From Cardiocondyla obscurior (Eukaryota > Arthropoda > Insecta > Hymenoptera > Formicidae): a stretch of 64,000 nucleotides of DNA. Below, one piece after another: positions 12,111-26,400 of the stretch. Each line of letters starts with the position of its first letter. The first letter of the stretch is position 1. The position numbers were made by a program, and so were the translations under genes. The notes beneath the pieces were generated by a model, which was not told the origin of the DNA, ran no database searches, and worked only from the letters and a program-made list of their open reading frames with translations. The DNA is taken from assembly GCF_019399895.1 (NCBI RefSeq), contig NC_091882.1:3534001-3598000 (forward strand), read 5' to 3'.

Positions 12111-13698
12111 GTAAGCGTCTTTTTTTTTACGTAAAATGCCTTTTTCTTTAATTATCGGCTATTGCTAGTTATTTGCTGTTGATTCGCTGTGGCTTGCGTT
12201 ATATCGTTTCAATAATAATTAGAAGTAATAGGAAAATTAATAATTGATAGAGAAAGGGTTTTTACATTTTAGAAATATTTAATTTATTAGTAATACAGGA
12301 TATTATTTTTCATTATTTAATGAAAACACTAATTACAGGCGCGTAAACATTTTTTTTTTTTTACAAGATAGACATTATTCTTAGCACCACTATAATTTAA
12401 ATTTTATATTTGTATGCATAATTATCGTACGCAGAAACTCCGTCGCTGCACTTCTGATCGGTGTGCTAGAAATATTTTTTACAACGTTAGTGTCGCGAGA
12501 GAATATTTTTCTAAGATCGAAGCAGCGATCTATATTTTAAAGCTGCGATTTTGAAATTGCGAGGAAACGGTGTCATATTGAAACAATTGTAAGGGTCGCA
12601 TTAAGCGTTATTAGCGACATGCTTTGCGACCCAAATTGCTGGATCGCGAGCACGGCGAACGAAGGGATATTTTACTACTAATAAGAAGCATTTGCCCTAA
12701 TGACTGTACTTGATAAAGCGGATAAATTGTAATGAAGTTCCAAGATGTATAATCGAGCTCATTAATTATAATGCAACGCGAAATACGGGTAATTTCCCTC
12801 CCAAGTTGCTCGCCCGCGGAGCATGCCTTTATTGATTTCACGTAAATACGGTCTAAGATTTTAGCGGCATTTGCCGTGCCTCGTTACATTGCGGCGAACG
12901 ACCGATCGCAGATAGGCGTAAGGGTTACTTTGTAAGTGCGACGACTGTAGATCCCGTAACTTCCGGAGAACACATCTCGCCGCGTACTTCGCGTGACGGA
13001 TAACATTTTCATTCCGCGTTCCTTATCGCCGGGCCGCGATAAGGCAACGATGACAACGAGTAAACGAGGGTGAAAATAATTCTTCGAGCCCCCGGTCAAG
13101 TCGCACGGGTCCAGCCACCCTCCCCCCTCTCTACCCCCTCGCGTTCTCTCGCGTTTACCCTCCGTTTTATCCCCCTATTCGCGACGCGACGCCTCGATAA
13201 TCGATCTAGACTAGACGCGTTAATTATTTATCAGGCGGCACGCGTGACTGGCGATCGTCCAATTAAATTAAAGCAGGAAGCCGGATCGTGGTTATCGGCA
13301 CTTCAGCGACCCTCTCTCTACTACGTTTCGACGATGCTATCTGATTGACGCGACCTGCCAATGTGGCGCTCGGTGCTTTCAAGTGCATTCGATTTCGAGT
13401 CCATTAAAACTCGTTAGTCCCCACATACTCACACCGTAATTAGGCAATGCTGAGCTTTCACGGCGGATTTTCGCTGTGATGGGCTCCGTCAGCTTCTTTA
13501 TCGAGAAGACGCGGTTTCGGGGGGATTTAAATAATCGAATCTCAGAGCGAAATTAAATGTTTATTATACCCTTCGCGTTGTCGTACGATACATTACACGT
13601 GACAGGAATGCGCTCGTGGAAAATTTCAACAATCCTAATGCACGCAACGCGTCATTCACAACGCCATTCGATTCCCTTGCTCCTCTAAAAATTTCCAG

Positions 13699-13742
13699 CT
13701 GCCTTTCCTCGCCCATAAATCGCATGTCTCACGAAGAGTTCG
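13699..13742 (+). other. Possible 44-nt cassette exon with ATG
   Basis: The acceptor AAATTTCCAG ends at 13698 and the donor GAGTTCG|GTAAGTTA follows 13742. Inside, an ATG at 13724 opens six codons (MSHEEF) and leaves one base, so it exits in phase 1. That phase is compatible with the second open frame of the downstream microexons, which would read DAETQRTVAI, then TGGLYNFAECRF, and stop at TGA 58569-58571. The polypyrimidine tract is interrupted by an A run, so the acceptor is weaker than those of the microexons. Confidence 0.25.
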
Positions 13743-16700
13743 GTAAGTTAAATGTTACGTCGAGTCCACTTACGATCTCACGGTCCGCCGTGAACGTAAT
13801 TAAAGCCTGCGTTTTTTTTAAACATCGGCGTGTACTTTATGCCGACGATACGGGTCTTTATAATAACGTAGATCTTCCGGAGTTTACATGCGCGATTGCG
13901 ACGCGCTACACGATACTCGAAAACTACGTCGTTAACGATCGCGGCATACCTCCGGCTTAATCAGAAATTTTCGCGTGCTGTATCAAGCGAGGACTTGCCG
14001 GGCTATTTTCGAGATAATCTTTCAAGCAGGGGCGCGCGGAGATCTCGTCATATGCGTCATTGTACGTATCACCAAACCGTTGCGTGCGCATTTGCGTTCA
14101 CGCAATCGCGAAACGAACTTCAACGTGAATGTTTTGTCGCGAGAATATCGAGCCAAAAAAAAAAAAAGAAAAAAAGCACGGTAACTCTTTATTTCGAGTA
14201 TTAGTAAAATAGTAAATTATTACAATATCGCCGACGCGTGTCATTGTTTTGCCTGACGGCTCGATTAGTTCGCATAAAGCATCGGCTCGATATCCAGCGA
14301 AACTACATTCCCGAGGCAAGTGCGGCATTCACGGGAAACGATTCTGCAAAGTAACACTCCGCGAGGTGGAGAAACCGCATCGAGGAAACCGGCGCCGGAG
14401 GGGTTCGGGACGGCGGGGGGAGGTGAGGAGGAGAACGGGAGGTCGATCGAGGTCCCGATGGAGCGCGGTACGTTATACACCCCCGCAAACATATGGGGCC
14501 CATTGTGTACCCTTAGGGGCTCACACCCCCGGGCGCGCGGCGCGCAGCGGTTTTACCGCCGCCGTCGAGATACGAGGCGAGATACGCCCGCCTTTATGGA
14601 CCCAACACCATGTTTCTTCCCGGTGAAAAGGTGCGCACGAGGTAACCCTGGAAGCCGTCGAGTCGCAATTCAGCGCACGACGCGAACGCCGCGCGTGTAT
14701 ATTCGACAACGGTGCTATATGTTTGACGTCGCGCGGAAGCCGCGACAAAATAGATTCGCACAAATGAACCCCCGGCACCCGGAAGCACTAAAACACGCGT
14801 AAGAAAGCGTTTTCGGTTCCCAGGTCTCGCGGCGCTCAGTTCGGCGAAGATAGCGAGGTAGAAATTTATATAGCGGAATAAAAATGTTTGCGGACCCGAC
14901 GTGTATGAATATTTAATTTATTAAAGATAGTTTCGGCTCGGTGCACCGGTTGTAAACAGCGAGTTTATCAGAAACGAAAGCTGTATTACGAGACGCGATA
15001 AAAAAAAAAAAAAAGAAAAAGGAAGAGAGATGGGCGAGAAAGCGTATCGTTCATCGCGGAGATCTCCAGGGAAGCGAAAGACGTAGTTGTAGCTCGTGCG
15101 AGTCAGGTTATCCCTGCACGCGAGGGCGGATAACGGGACTGAAAGCCTAGAAAGGGACGGCCTGCCGTTCCAACCGTATCACCTACCAAATAATGGAGGC
15201 ATATTGAATAGATAGCCAAACCTAACCGATATCTATCTGATCCTCGAGTCCCGGGGGGATATTAAGGAATCGGCCCTTTTCCACGCCCTTTGGGGTATCG
15301 CGCAGCAGCCGTTACACCGTATGCGTACGCGGTGCTTCCACCGCGGCAAGTGTATCCGAATAAATCCCGAGTCCTCTCACGTTTTCCCTCTTCCGGGATC
15401 CGCGGCTGAATCGCCGAGGGTGAAACGCGCTCTCTTCGAATTTTTACCTGATACAAATTTCGCGTCGCCGTGAGAATCAATGCGCGACAAGTGCTCTCTA
15501 CGTCGAGGAAAACCTTGGGCGCGTAAAATTTCGACACGTAACAAAATTGCATATTTGAAAAATATATATATATACACATATATATTACGTACAATGTTTC
15601 CACGGTAAAAATGCATACGGGTGGGAATGATTTTTATTTTATCATTTTATTATCGTGCTGAGAGAAACGTAGCGAGGGCGTAGATAACGGAAACACTTTC
15701 AGCGGTCTACCTTGTCGAGACTGCTGTTAACATTATTAAGATGAAATCGATTACATCCGAGGTGTACGTGCTGTAACCGATGGCGCGAGGATCGAAGTGC
15801 TTCTCGTACTTTGGCGTGCATACACATACACGCGTATAATCACGCACACACGGTACGCGAGATGGATGAACTATCGGGCATGCATAGGTAAGCTCTCCGC
15901 GCGAGTGTGAACGCAATTCTATTTCTGTGCGCCTTTCTCCGTATCATTCGCGTGCTGCACAGATTTTTCTCTTCGATCCGGGCGAGGTGTACGGGGAGAA
16001 AAGAAAATTCGCGTGTTCACGCCGTTCGCCAAAGGTATTGGATTTGTTGGCGGTGTGTTCAACAAATGATTGCGCCGTCGCGGAAAAAAAAAAAACTTTT
16101 AGTTCGGTACCGCGTATCATCGCCGCCGCCACGTTTTCTTGACTCTCCTCCGTTTCCGGCCCGAGACCGAGGGTTGTCGAACGAAGAAAGTTTACGGGCT
16201 ACAAAGCACTACCGGAGAAAGTATCGGGAGTACAATCATCTCGAACTTCCCCGCCTCTCGTCTCGCACTTCTCTTCTCTTAGACGAAACCCGTAACCGAA
16301 AGATCGCGCGCAGATACATCGCGGTAAATCGTTGGCGTACCATTGCGGAGTCATTTACTTTAACGCGAAAGCATTAATTTAAAGATGAAATTTCAGAAAA
16401 ATAAAAAACCAAAAAAAAAAAGAAAAATTATTTCTCGTTTTTTTTATTAACTTCCGTGACAAGTAAATCGAGAATTTGCGTATAACGCGCGCATTTTCAT
16501 TCCTCGTAGATTGGAAGTACAGAATAATCCGTGAAATGTAGTGAGTTCGAAAATCTAGTCATCAGGATGCGGCGCGATGTGCCGTCGAGGAATTTCACGG
16601 AGACGAGACGGCAATCGGATCGCTCTCGCACGGTACGCATACTCGATGAAGCGATTCGAGATGGGGCTCCACATCTCGCTTATATTAATTTGCGGCGGCT

Positions 16701-19700
16701 AAGCGCCGATTCCGAATGTAGTCTCGTACGGTACGCCGCTCTACGCTTTTTGTCACCGTCGCATTATTAAGCACGATTTATGCATTCCGTTCACGACGAC
16801 CCGCCGATTGAATAATGCGTTTGAGATTTCGCCCCCTCGCGAGGTCCGGGGAATGAAGAAAACCTCGCTCGCGATTTCCCGGTAATGGAGACGAAGGCAG
16901 GACTGAGCACTTTTCCAGAGTTCGGAAATGTTATTTATAATTTACGAGTAATTTGCGAATCTATTTTCCCTTTTCGCGCAGAGGCGCGTCCCGGCGTAGC
17001 GCGATGACGGAATTAAAACTCGATAAAGGCGCGATAAACGAGATTGATATCGTCCGATCCGTAGATCACGCTTACCTGCCGTACCTCGGTTGTCACTCAG
17101 CGTCGCGAAATTCTCGTCACCTCTTTCGCCTCGCTTTTACGCTCTCCGAGTCGTATACGCGTGGGAAAAATTAATGAAGGGCTCAACACACGAGGCGGGA
17201 CGCGCAAAAATTTGGTGCCCGGCGTGAGCAAATCGCGCGCGTGTCGACTACGGCAGGTTGTATCCGGATACTGAAAGCACGGCGGGTTGGCCGAAGGTAG
17301 GAACGAGTTATACGGTAGAGACGAACGAGCAGAAAGGCGAGTGAGAGTGGTTCCTTTCGCGAAAGATGCGCGAGCCACGTAATCCTACCGTGGATCCCGT
17401 CTTCTCTCGGAGCGGTTTCTTCTACCCGGCCCGAATAAATATGCCGGAATGTTAATGAGCCGTCGTATTTCAGCGCCGGCAGGCAAGACCCGGAATCGAA
17501 TTACTTCGCCTCTAACTCCGCGGAGATGCTTAAATCCTCTGAAAATCTCTCAAAATAATCGGCAGTTTTTGGAGATCAATTTACGTTCAAACATAGACCT
17601 CTCATTTTGAATTAGAACGGGCACTAGGCACACGACGGACGTATATCGACAAAATGTGATTTCTTGAAAAGCTTTGACGGTCACCGTTATTAGACTCCTT
17701 ATCGACATATCAGCGGCTCTGAATTATGCCGTCGGATTAAATCCGTATGAAAATACTAACCAACGAGAGAAGTTTGGCGATGTAATATTCTCTATATTTG
17801 TTCTTTTAAGTACCTTTATTATCCGCATAATTTAATATACGTCAAGAAGATAATGAGAGATTATCACGGCGAATAATCAATTCGTATTAATATTTTGCGT
17901 CTATCCGCGCGATGCCGAAGGAGCGATTATCCGAGGCGAATTAATTAAATGTAAATTAAACACATCATATTTACGAAGCAAACGGATATAAGGTGTCCGA
18001 TATGAAATCTCTCCTTCACATTATCGCCATCTTGCGTTCCTCTTTAAATATTAATCCCGTAATATAATTTTACATGAAACGGCAACGGCGTGCTCGTCAA
18101 ATCAATTATCTTAAGGAAATATCGGAATAAACTGATATATTATTCAGCATCCGCGGTGTCCGTGCAGAAGCTCGCGATAATAGTTAGCGCTTCGAGCTTT
18201 AATTTCCTGTAATATATCGATCGATTGTTCCCGCCGGGCGAATATTCATACGCCGCTCCGAGAGAGCCGGCCAAGCGCGGATCGTAAGAACAAGTCGGTT
18301 CTCACGCGAGGGACATGCATTTCGAGCGTCGCGGTCGCGTCTGCTCTGCCCGTCTACCATGTCCGACGAGTCCTCCCATGACAGACGTACAGGATCGGGC
18401 TTTTCTTCTGCCCGCTGTACCGCGCATTAATTACACCGCGGTTGTCCCGGAGCATGACAGAGACAAAGATCGCGGCAGCGAAATGGACCGGCGAACAGCG
18501 CTTAAATGGACCGCGAGAAGGAGGATGTCGCGAATGAAGCGAATTAGCTACTTCATACATAGTTTATTAACAGACGGACACGTACGTGGCGTAAAAGAAC
18601 GCGACGTAATGATATTTGATAACTTTATCGTGCGCGTTTTTTTGGTATCGGTTAGAATAATGAAACTCGTATAAAGATTTTAATAATATATATTTAATGA
18701 ATGGATTTAGAAATTTAGACGTGCGTACATGCGACGTAATTTTTTTTTTTTTTTTTGCAATCTTACGCAAAGCACGCGTGTTAACTGCTAAGTGTTTTAA
18801 CCTGTTTTGAAGAAAAGACCTCGGCTGTTACTTTTTCGCGATGTCAAATGAACGTATGCAGGTATGCGCAGAACACGGGCAATGAGAGAATACGAGAGAT
18901 GAGACTCGGGCGAAGCAATGGGTTTTGCGAGAACGATTCGCCGTCGTCGTTGCCCTCGTCTTTGTCTTCGTAAACGAGACACGCGTGGTCCCCCCCGGTC
19001 CCTCCAACCGCGGGGAATGTTATCGGGCCGTATCGTGCAACGGTTTTCATTACCATTCGTGCACGGAAGGCTCGCGGATCGCGGTCGGCACCCTTGAAAA
19101 ACACGATTTGATTTATTACGAGCCGCATAGTCGACGTCGTGCGCGATGTCGTGCCCGCTCGCCCTTTCTGGTTTTTGAACGCAAAGTATGCCCAGGACAA
19201 GTGTACGAGACACTCCGCAATGCGTAGATCTTGTCTGTATACTTTACACAACATGTGTATCTTCAGGGCTAGTTTTAAAGCATTCAGCTGAGGGATTAAT
19301 GTCCCCGCCGATAGAATTTTATCGATATCGCGTACGAAATATACATACGCCGTATGCGTAACTAAACTACCGCGGCAATTAAAAATATCTACGAATTATT
19401 TATTTAAAGGAGTATTATTAATTAACAACGTAATAAAAAGTAAGCGACTTACATAAATCATAAATTGAATCGTGAAATTACACGTTCCTCCAGCGGGTCC
19501 ATCGTTAACGCGATGTTTCTTTAAGCGTCGCGGCGATATATTTCACCCGAGGGCAGACCGTTACGGTTACGTTTGTCTATTATTACGCGGAATTTCTGAT
19601 CAAGATTCGACTCGCGGAGATTATCGATAAAATTAGGCCAGGTGGATACCCCTTCGGCCGCTCGCCGCTGATTGATGATCCGCGCGGAGAGTTTAGCGCG

Positions 19701-20462
19701 TCGGAAGTGCCGATAATTTCAGCCTGGGCGCTGTCCTCGTTATTACGGGAACGATCTGATAGTCTTTTTAATGCGAGGCTGTTCGATCAACATACTTGTC
19801 GGCCACCCAAAGACCGATTAATCGCCCAGGCGCGGAGCTCCGCCGCGGAGAGTAAACGCCGTAAACGGTTTCGTACAAACGTAATACGCAATAATTGTAT
19901 TTTACGGAAACGGCATGTAACTTACGATCCTTATCCTTTCAACAATAATATCGAGCGCGACGGTAGACTATCCTCCAGCAAAAGGCAGCCTGCAACGTCC
20001 GCCGCGCGTTTCTCCCTCCAATTTAAGTACTTCCCTTGTGCTCTGTATCTACCCCGGATCTTACATAAGAATATAAATGTAGCCGTGCGCCGAACTGTTC
20101 GGAACGTTGCCAGCGGTCAGAGGATCGATTTCCTGGTAAACGTGAGTCGGGTTGCCAAACGTTCCTTATATAATTTATTATGCGTCGTTGTTTATTATCG
20201 CGTCTCGATCAAGGTGTATCTGCATCAAACGTCTGGCGCCGTGGCCGCAGACGTATTTTAACGAGATGAACAACTTCGTCATAAATGATATAATAATTTG
20301 CTTAATTTAACATAATTCCTTTAACTAAAAAAATTGTAATTGTTTAAACATTAAGTTGACGTTTGTTCTTCTTTCTCTTTATCTCTTATTTTTTTTTTTT
20401 TTTTTTTTAATCAAACAAATTTAAATGTTTTGCTAGTTTAATAATGAAGTTGTTTATTGATA

Positions 20463-20660
20463 TTTTTTTTTTTTTTTTTTTTTTTTTTCCTGATGAGATT
20501 AGTGCTTTCGAAAGCACAGGGCAGAAACGGAACATCAGCCCCGCCGTTGCTAACTCTTACATTTGTCACTCTGTTAATCCCTATTAGATCAGGCCGGATT
20601 TCAAACCCGTTCTAACCCTCCCGGCTATGTGCTTTTGCGTGGCAAAGAGTAAGCTCGTTT
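20463..20660 (-). mobile_element. Probable retrotransposon 3' end with poly(A) tail
   Basis: Read on the minus strand, about 170 bases of mixed sequence end in a short stem-loop and then a pure A run of 26 (plus-strand T at 20463-20488). Just before the tail, GTGCTTTCGAAAGCAC (20502-20517) is a perfect 16-base palindrome. It is enclosed by CTGATG (20490-20495) and its reverse complement CATCAG (20533-20538). A 3' hairpin followed by poly(A) is typical of insect non-LTR retrotransposons or SINEs, usually 5'-truncated. The 5' boundary and target-site duplication were not identified, and no reverse transcriptase coding remains. Confidence 0.45.
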
Positions 20661-23139
20661 GAAAAGTGAGCATACCCCGCGGGGTCGTGTCGAACACAGA
20701 GGAGAGAAAAGGTGGACGTGTATGCGTACGACAACGATGGGGGGAGGCCAGGGGAGGGGGAGAAGGTACCCTCGGGTCTCACTTTTTAGTAGAATACGAC
20801 TAAGGTTAAATCGATCTTTTGTGTCGGGCAGAAATTCAGTCTCGGCAAATTCTTGCATCTGTTTTCTCGTTGATCCATCTTCACCGCAATCGGGCATTTG
20901 AAGAAAAAGCTTGCCTTTATTCACTTGTGCTAATAGCACGCTCGTATCTGTATATAATTATTTTTTTTTAATCTCGCAATTAAAAAAAAAAAAAAGAACA
21001 CGCTATAATTTTGTATTTAGCTTTTACTGAATGTACGGCTATTTGACGAACTTTGTTTTCGGCAAGCGTTTTCTCTTGCATTTTTTTTTCTTTTCTTCTC
21101 TTTTTTTTCTTAACCGCTTAACCGGCCGCGAGTAAGACGACTCCCGATAAGGCCGTTGACCTTGATTACGAAAGCTGTGGAACGCTAACGGTGAACGTCC
21201 ACTAGCGCGCTTAGGTTACGTGTCCTTCGGCTTGTCCGTGCGAAACGGACAAGCTGCAGACGGACCAGCGACATGTTCTAATACCCATCGTGAGTTACTA
21301 ATCCTTTAAACGGATTACCAATTAAACGTGTCGCCCCGTTTCGTAGGCCGTGATGTACAAGGGAGCGCGATGGTCGCGGGGGTCGAGGAGATTTTAAAGA
21401 CGAGAGGGGGGAGGGGGAGGAGGAAGGACTCGCGCAAAGTTTTGGGACCTGACTATTCGCGGGGAAAGGGGTGTTGGAGAAAGGGGCAAAGTGGAATCGG
21501 TACCGCACCACCCTGCGTCGTGTTCCGCAACGGGTGTTACGTTTCAAATCTCAACAGAGAGATCCGCTTAAGCGCGCGCGTATACAGCTGCCAAGCGTTG
21601 TATATTTGCTGTCATGTCACAAAACTCGACACTGCCCATCACGTCGTTATCATCTCCGTTACTCGCACGACACGGTCTCACTCCTTCGGTCTAACTACAT
21701 ATCTCCGCGACTGTTTCTCTCTTTCCGTTCTTTTCCCTCTCTTTCTCTGTCTCTTTCTCTCTCTCTCTCTTTTCCTTCGTATCTCTTTTCTCCCGTTGCT
21801 TTTTGTCATAGCCGAGCGCGCGCTAACTTGTTACATGACAGTTTTTATTTTCGTGATGTGAGGTTTCGTCTATGGCTTCGCACGTACACGCACGCATATA
21901 CAAGCCAACTCGGTCCATCTGTCATTTATGATCAACTACCATCCTCCCGGGACGTCCTGGCAATACCTCTCTGACTGAGGCTGAAAGCCATCCGTCCAGG
22001 GACGTGAGTTTGAATTCGCGAGTCATAGCGCGAGTGAACGAGCGGGCCGAGCTGAGCCCTATCCCCGGTTATATGTTATCTTCTTAAAGCTGACTCTGCT
22101 GACTCGTATAAATTTATTATGGCATTCGATTTCTAAGAGATTGCATTGTGCGCGCGTATAAAGGGGATATGTACGGGTAATCTCGTCGAAAGAACAAAAA
22201 TTCACGGCAACACGTCAGGCGTGAGGAAAGGGGGAGGAGGGGGAGGGGAGGGAGGGAGCGCAGGGCGACCGATCGAATCGGCGCGGCTCGCACGTATCTC
22301 GCCCCGGCGTTTTGCCAGCGAGCGAGACGTAAAATACTGTTACGCGGATTAGCGGTGATCCTGTCAGATCGCGGGATTACGTCCAAGTGGAGGGACGCCT
22401 TTCCAATTTAGCCGGGCAAGGACGAAATCATCGAGACGGAATCAGTCGGCCGGGCGCGCAGGCTTTCCTTACCGAGGGTAGAATAGGAAATCGTGATTCG
22501 TAGGGACGGCGGCTCGCACTCGCGGGCGACGTTAACGGCGGACGCGGCCGGCCTCCTCCGTGGAAAATATGTCAATCACAAACCAGCCCTGACCCCCGGG
22601 CGCGCGTGCACGCTCCGTTTGACATCGTCTCGCATCTGTTGCGGGAATCTATCGAGAGCCGGCTTTGTTAACGAGACACGCGCGTCGCGCTTTACCGTGT
22701 TACCGAATAATGCGTCGTCTGTATAATACCGTCGACACGATTATTCGAGTTGGAACCGCCGGAACAGCGGCCTCTCTCTCGAATATTCTCGTCGACGGAA
22801 CGGAGACAGCTCCTCGCCCCGCCGCAGTAAAACGCCACGAGCGAGTATTCACGTCGTAGATGTCGCGGCGATGTAGATTGTCACGTAAACGCTTGTTAAC
22901 GCGCGAAACGAAGGCGCCGCGGTAAGAGAGACGTCGGATGCGCGCCGGTTTAGCGAAAAGTCATCCCGGCGCGACGTAAGCAGTACGCCTTATCGTCGCC
23001 GCCAGACGATGTACGGTAATCGCGGTGACTCATCACACGTCAGCAATCAATCAACTAAGCTCGATCGGTCGTGAGATTGACGGAGTAAAACCGTACACGT
23101 GCCAGCCGCGACTATATACGGCCGCCGCAGATTTCCAAT

Positions 23140-23480
23140 AACGATACTTATCCGGCGCATTTATTAGAGGTCTTATCGACAGCTGAACGAGGCTCTGCCC
23201 CGCTGTGAATCATAAATGAAATATTATTAATTATGGACTTTAATAAATTGACGAATTAGCATGGCCATGTTAAAGTATCGTCCCGAGATCTGATACTGGT
23301 ATCGATTACGCCGAAGATCCTCTCGTCGACCGTCGATGCCGCGGGGTACCGGTTTCGCGAATTGATAAATGCGCTCGCATGCGCAATTAAGCAGCATGAA
23401 TATTAATACTTTTAATATTATATCTCCACATACAAAACTGCTACTCGGCGCGTTATTAACGTTAATGCTTGCGTTCGAGC
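23140..23480. promoter_or_regulatory. AT-rich enhancer-like block
   Basis: An AT-rich island within CpG-rich sequence contains TAATTA-type homeodomain cores, CATAAAT-type Hox/Caudal-like motifs, an E-box CAGCTG and TTTAATAAATTG-like stretches, with no repeat structure. This is the usual look of a conserved non-coding element in the intron of a developmental gene. The call is inferential. Confidence 0.2.
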
Positions 23481-26400
23481 TACGCGCCCGTTTAAGTTTA
23501 CCGAAAACTACTCCGCTTTCCGTGACGATTTAGCTCGCCGCAAGTCCCCAAGATATGTCGATATATTTAAAGTCATCGAGGAGAATGAGACGCGCCGTTG
23601 CGTATCTCTGCCGGGAGGTTCCTCGCGGGTATCGGAAAGTGATAAATGGCCCCGCGGCTCGATATTATCTTAAGTGACAAAGTCACGCACGCAAGCGAGC
23701 GCTCGGTTGCCTCGCGCATGTCGTAACGGTCGGAATGTAACGAGTGTAGGTGGCCCCGTCGTTGTCGACGTCGTCGTCGCAGTCGGGAGGAACGTTAGTT
23801 ATCTCTTTGGGCTCGCGGAGGTGAGGCGAGAGCAGGTCGCCTGAAAGAAGCGCTTAACGAACTGACGACGATATTATTGTTGCTGCCGGGACCCGGACGG
23901 ATTCGGCCGACTACCCGTTCCCTTTATCGGATGAAGCCAGAAGGCAGACCTCGTCCGTTTGTCCCTCCCCCGTCCTCCTCTCGTCCTGCGGCGATTTTCT
24001 CTCCGTCCGCACCCCTTTCCTCCGTTCGCACGGGAAGAAAAACCGTGCGGCCGAGGGCACGGCGGCGGGAAATCGGCGAAGAAAGAAAGGGAAAGGGCAC
24101 AGGCGACGATTCTCTCTCTCTTTCTCTTTTCCTCTGTCTCTCTTTCTCTCTCGATTTGAGTCTAATGTCGGGAAGGGGCTTTAATTAACTCGTCGCTATC
24201 TTTTTCTCGGGGTTCGTGTTGGCATTTATTTACTCGTGCTCGGTAGCCTTAACCGAACCTGGATTCCCTCGTTTTCGATGTTCTCAGCGAAAGCCGATGG
24301 CCGACGACTTTCCCAAGGACTCGATGTGTCTGACAGATTACGAGCCGTTCTCGTTAAAATATTTCAGATTGCTTTTCATTACGATAACGCTGTCCCGCAT
24401 GGCTGTTGTATTTCTCGCAGGAAGCTTTTACCGCGGCGCGTTTAATATGTATATACAATGTATTCGAGTTATAATATTAAGCGTTTGATGCAACTTGTAA
24501 AAAAAAAAAAAAAATTAATTCGCTATCAGTCGGAAGTCGCTAATTGGTTTACATGTAGTTCCATTCATTTGTATACCTCCGCCGCGAATTCTCGCGTGCG
24601 TTTCGGGCAATTAATTTCCGACGCGTACAACTTTTTGCGAGAGCTACTAGGAGACGTCTCGGTTTGTAAGATTACATTTGCATGCGAGAGGATCGGACCG
24701 TATATACGTGTAACGTTAGCACGCAGCGACAATACGACCCGGTGGCAATACCGTCGTCGTTGCGGTGAGGCCGTCTTCCTTTCGGATTCATTAAAGACCT
24801 TTATCGGGAGAACACAGGAGCGTCTATGTACCAATTCACTTAAGGTAACCAATCTAAAAATGCTCATCAGCAATTTAAAGCGATGAGGGCTCTTGGAAGG
24901 ACAACGGCGACGGGGACGGAACGGAATAGTCGGATAGCGCAGTCAATGGGGTAGTCGGGGAAGAACGGGGAGGATAAGAGACTTTTGCGCGGTTCCTTCG
25001 GAAGGAACGGAAGGGGCGGTCGGTGGTGAACCGCTTCTACCGTAGGGACGACGCGTCCGCCTTCACGCGGCCAAGAATAGATTGGAGAGTAAAAGAGAAG
25101 AAAACGAGCGGCGGTTCCGCGTGTAGTTCGACAAAACTTAACGCTATTTTAATTATCTACGTAAGACCTCGAAAATCTTTTCGGCGGAATTTATTTATCG
25201 CGCGTGATTTTTTTTTATAAAAACAGCACCGTTTGACTTTTACGGATTAAAAAAAATTCTTGGATCTTATTTGAATGTGTACGAGCCCTGTTTTATATTT
25301 CCTTTTTTTTTTATTTTATTTTATCGCGTTCTTGATACACTTGGAAAATTGTTAATTTTAGGTAGTGTTAAATTACCATCTCCCGTGACAAGCGAAAGAC
25401 GCGAATAGAGAGGGGGAAGAGGGAGCAGAGTGAGATCCATTTACGAAATGCTCATCGACCGTCGTGGGCTTTTTTCCGGATGTAGGGTGTATTCCGCCCT
25501 CACCGTAGCCGAACCACTAAAGCGAGCGAGGGCGGGAGGGGAGGGTGCTTTTCGAGAACGCGCGGAGGATTACTCTGATTCGTTTTGGCTTGCAGATTTC
25601 GCCTTTTTCAACCGCCCCGTACCCATCAGCGTCCTACCGGTGATTTCGCCATGCGACCCCGGGATGGGAATCTTGGGGGAACGGGAACGCGAGGGAAAGC
25701 ATACAGAAAATGGTTGCCGGTATTGCGATAACAGCGAATAAAATTCTTCGATCCCGGGGCGTAAATGTAGCTCACCGTGAAACGAAAGCTACGCTTCCCG
25801 CGGCGTTAAAGAAGGAATTTAAAATCATCGAGTTCCCGAGAACATTTCGATCTCGCGTACAAAAAGTTACCTATTCGTTAGAATAATTGAACCGCGAATT
25901 GCTAAAAAGAGACGAAAAAAAAAAAAAATAAAAAATAAAGAAAACCATCTTAGCGAGATTAGTTTGTAAGTGCGAAACATTGTTTCCGTCACGTCCCAAC
26001 GACGGGAATTAATAATTCCGTGCGAACGAACTCATAAATGGATGCCCCGGCGCCGTAATCAAGACGCAAATGTCATTCGTCACGACGATACAGGGAGATA
26101 AGGCCATTGTCGAGTTTGCGGTTATCGGTTTTCTAAGAGGAAAGAGGGTCGCGCGGGGTAATGCCTCCGCGCGGCCGTAAATCATGGTGTTTGCATAAAA
26201 TATTAATAAGTGACACGAGTCAATCCGGGATTAGATACAAGGGAAGTCGCGACGAGAGGGGTTCTCGCACGATATTCGCGCGCGCCGGTCTTTATCTATC
26301 TCTATTTTATTTTGTTTGCGTTGGCTTTTCCCACGAAGGGTCGGCCCGATCCCCCGCCGTCGTTCGTACGCCGTTTCGCGATACTCTCCTTCGACAAATA

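Noticed and set aside
13616..13960. Open frame containing VLYADDTGLYNN, resembling the YADD motif of reverse transcriptases
   Set aside because: Flanking residues do not match the other conserved blocks of non-LTR or LTR reverse transcriptases, and the frame is short. A four-residue match is not enough.
19707..20261. 184-codon plus-strand open frame
   Set aside because: No recognisable motif, no splice context, basic biased composition. Expected once or so by chance in a window of this size and composition.
20489..20540. CTGATGAG...GAAA arrangement resembling a hammerhead ribozyme
   Set aside because: The bases between CTGATGA and either GAAA do not form the required stem II, and CTGATG instead pairs with CATCAG. 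The core geometry is wrong.
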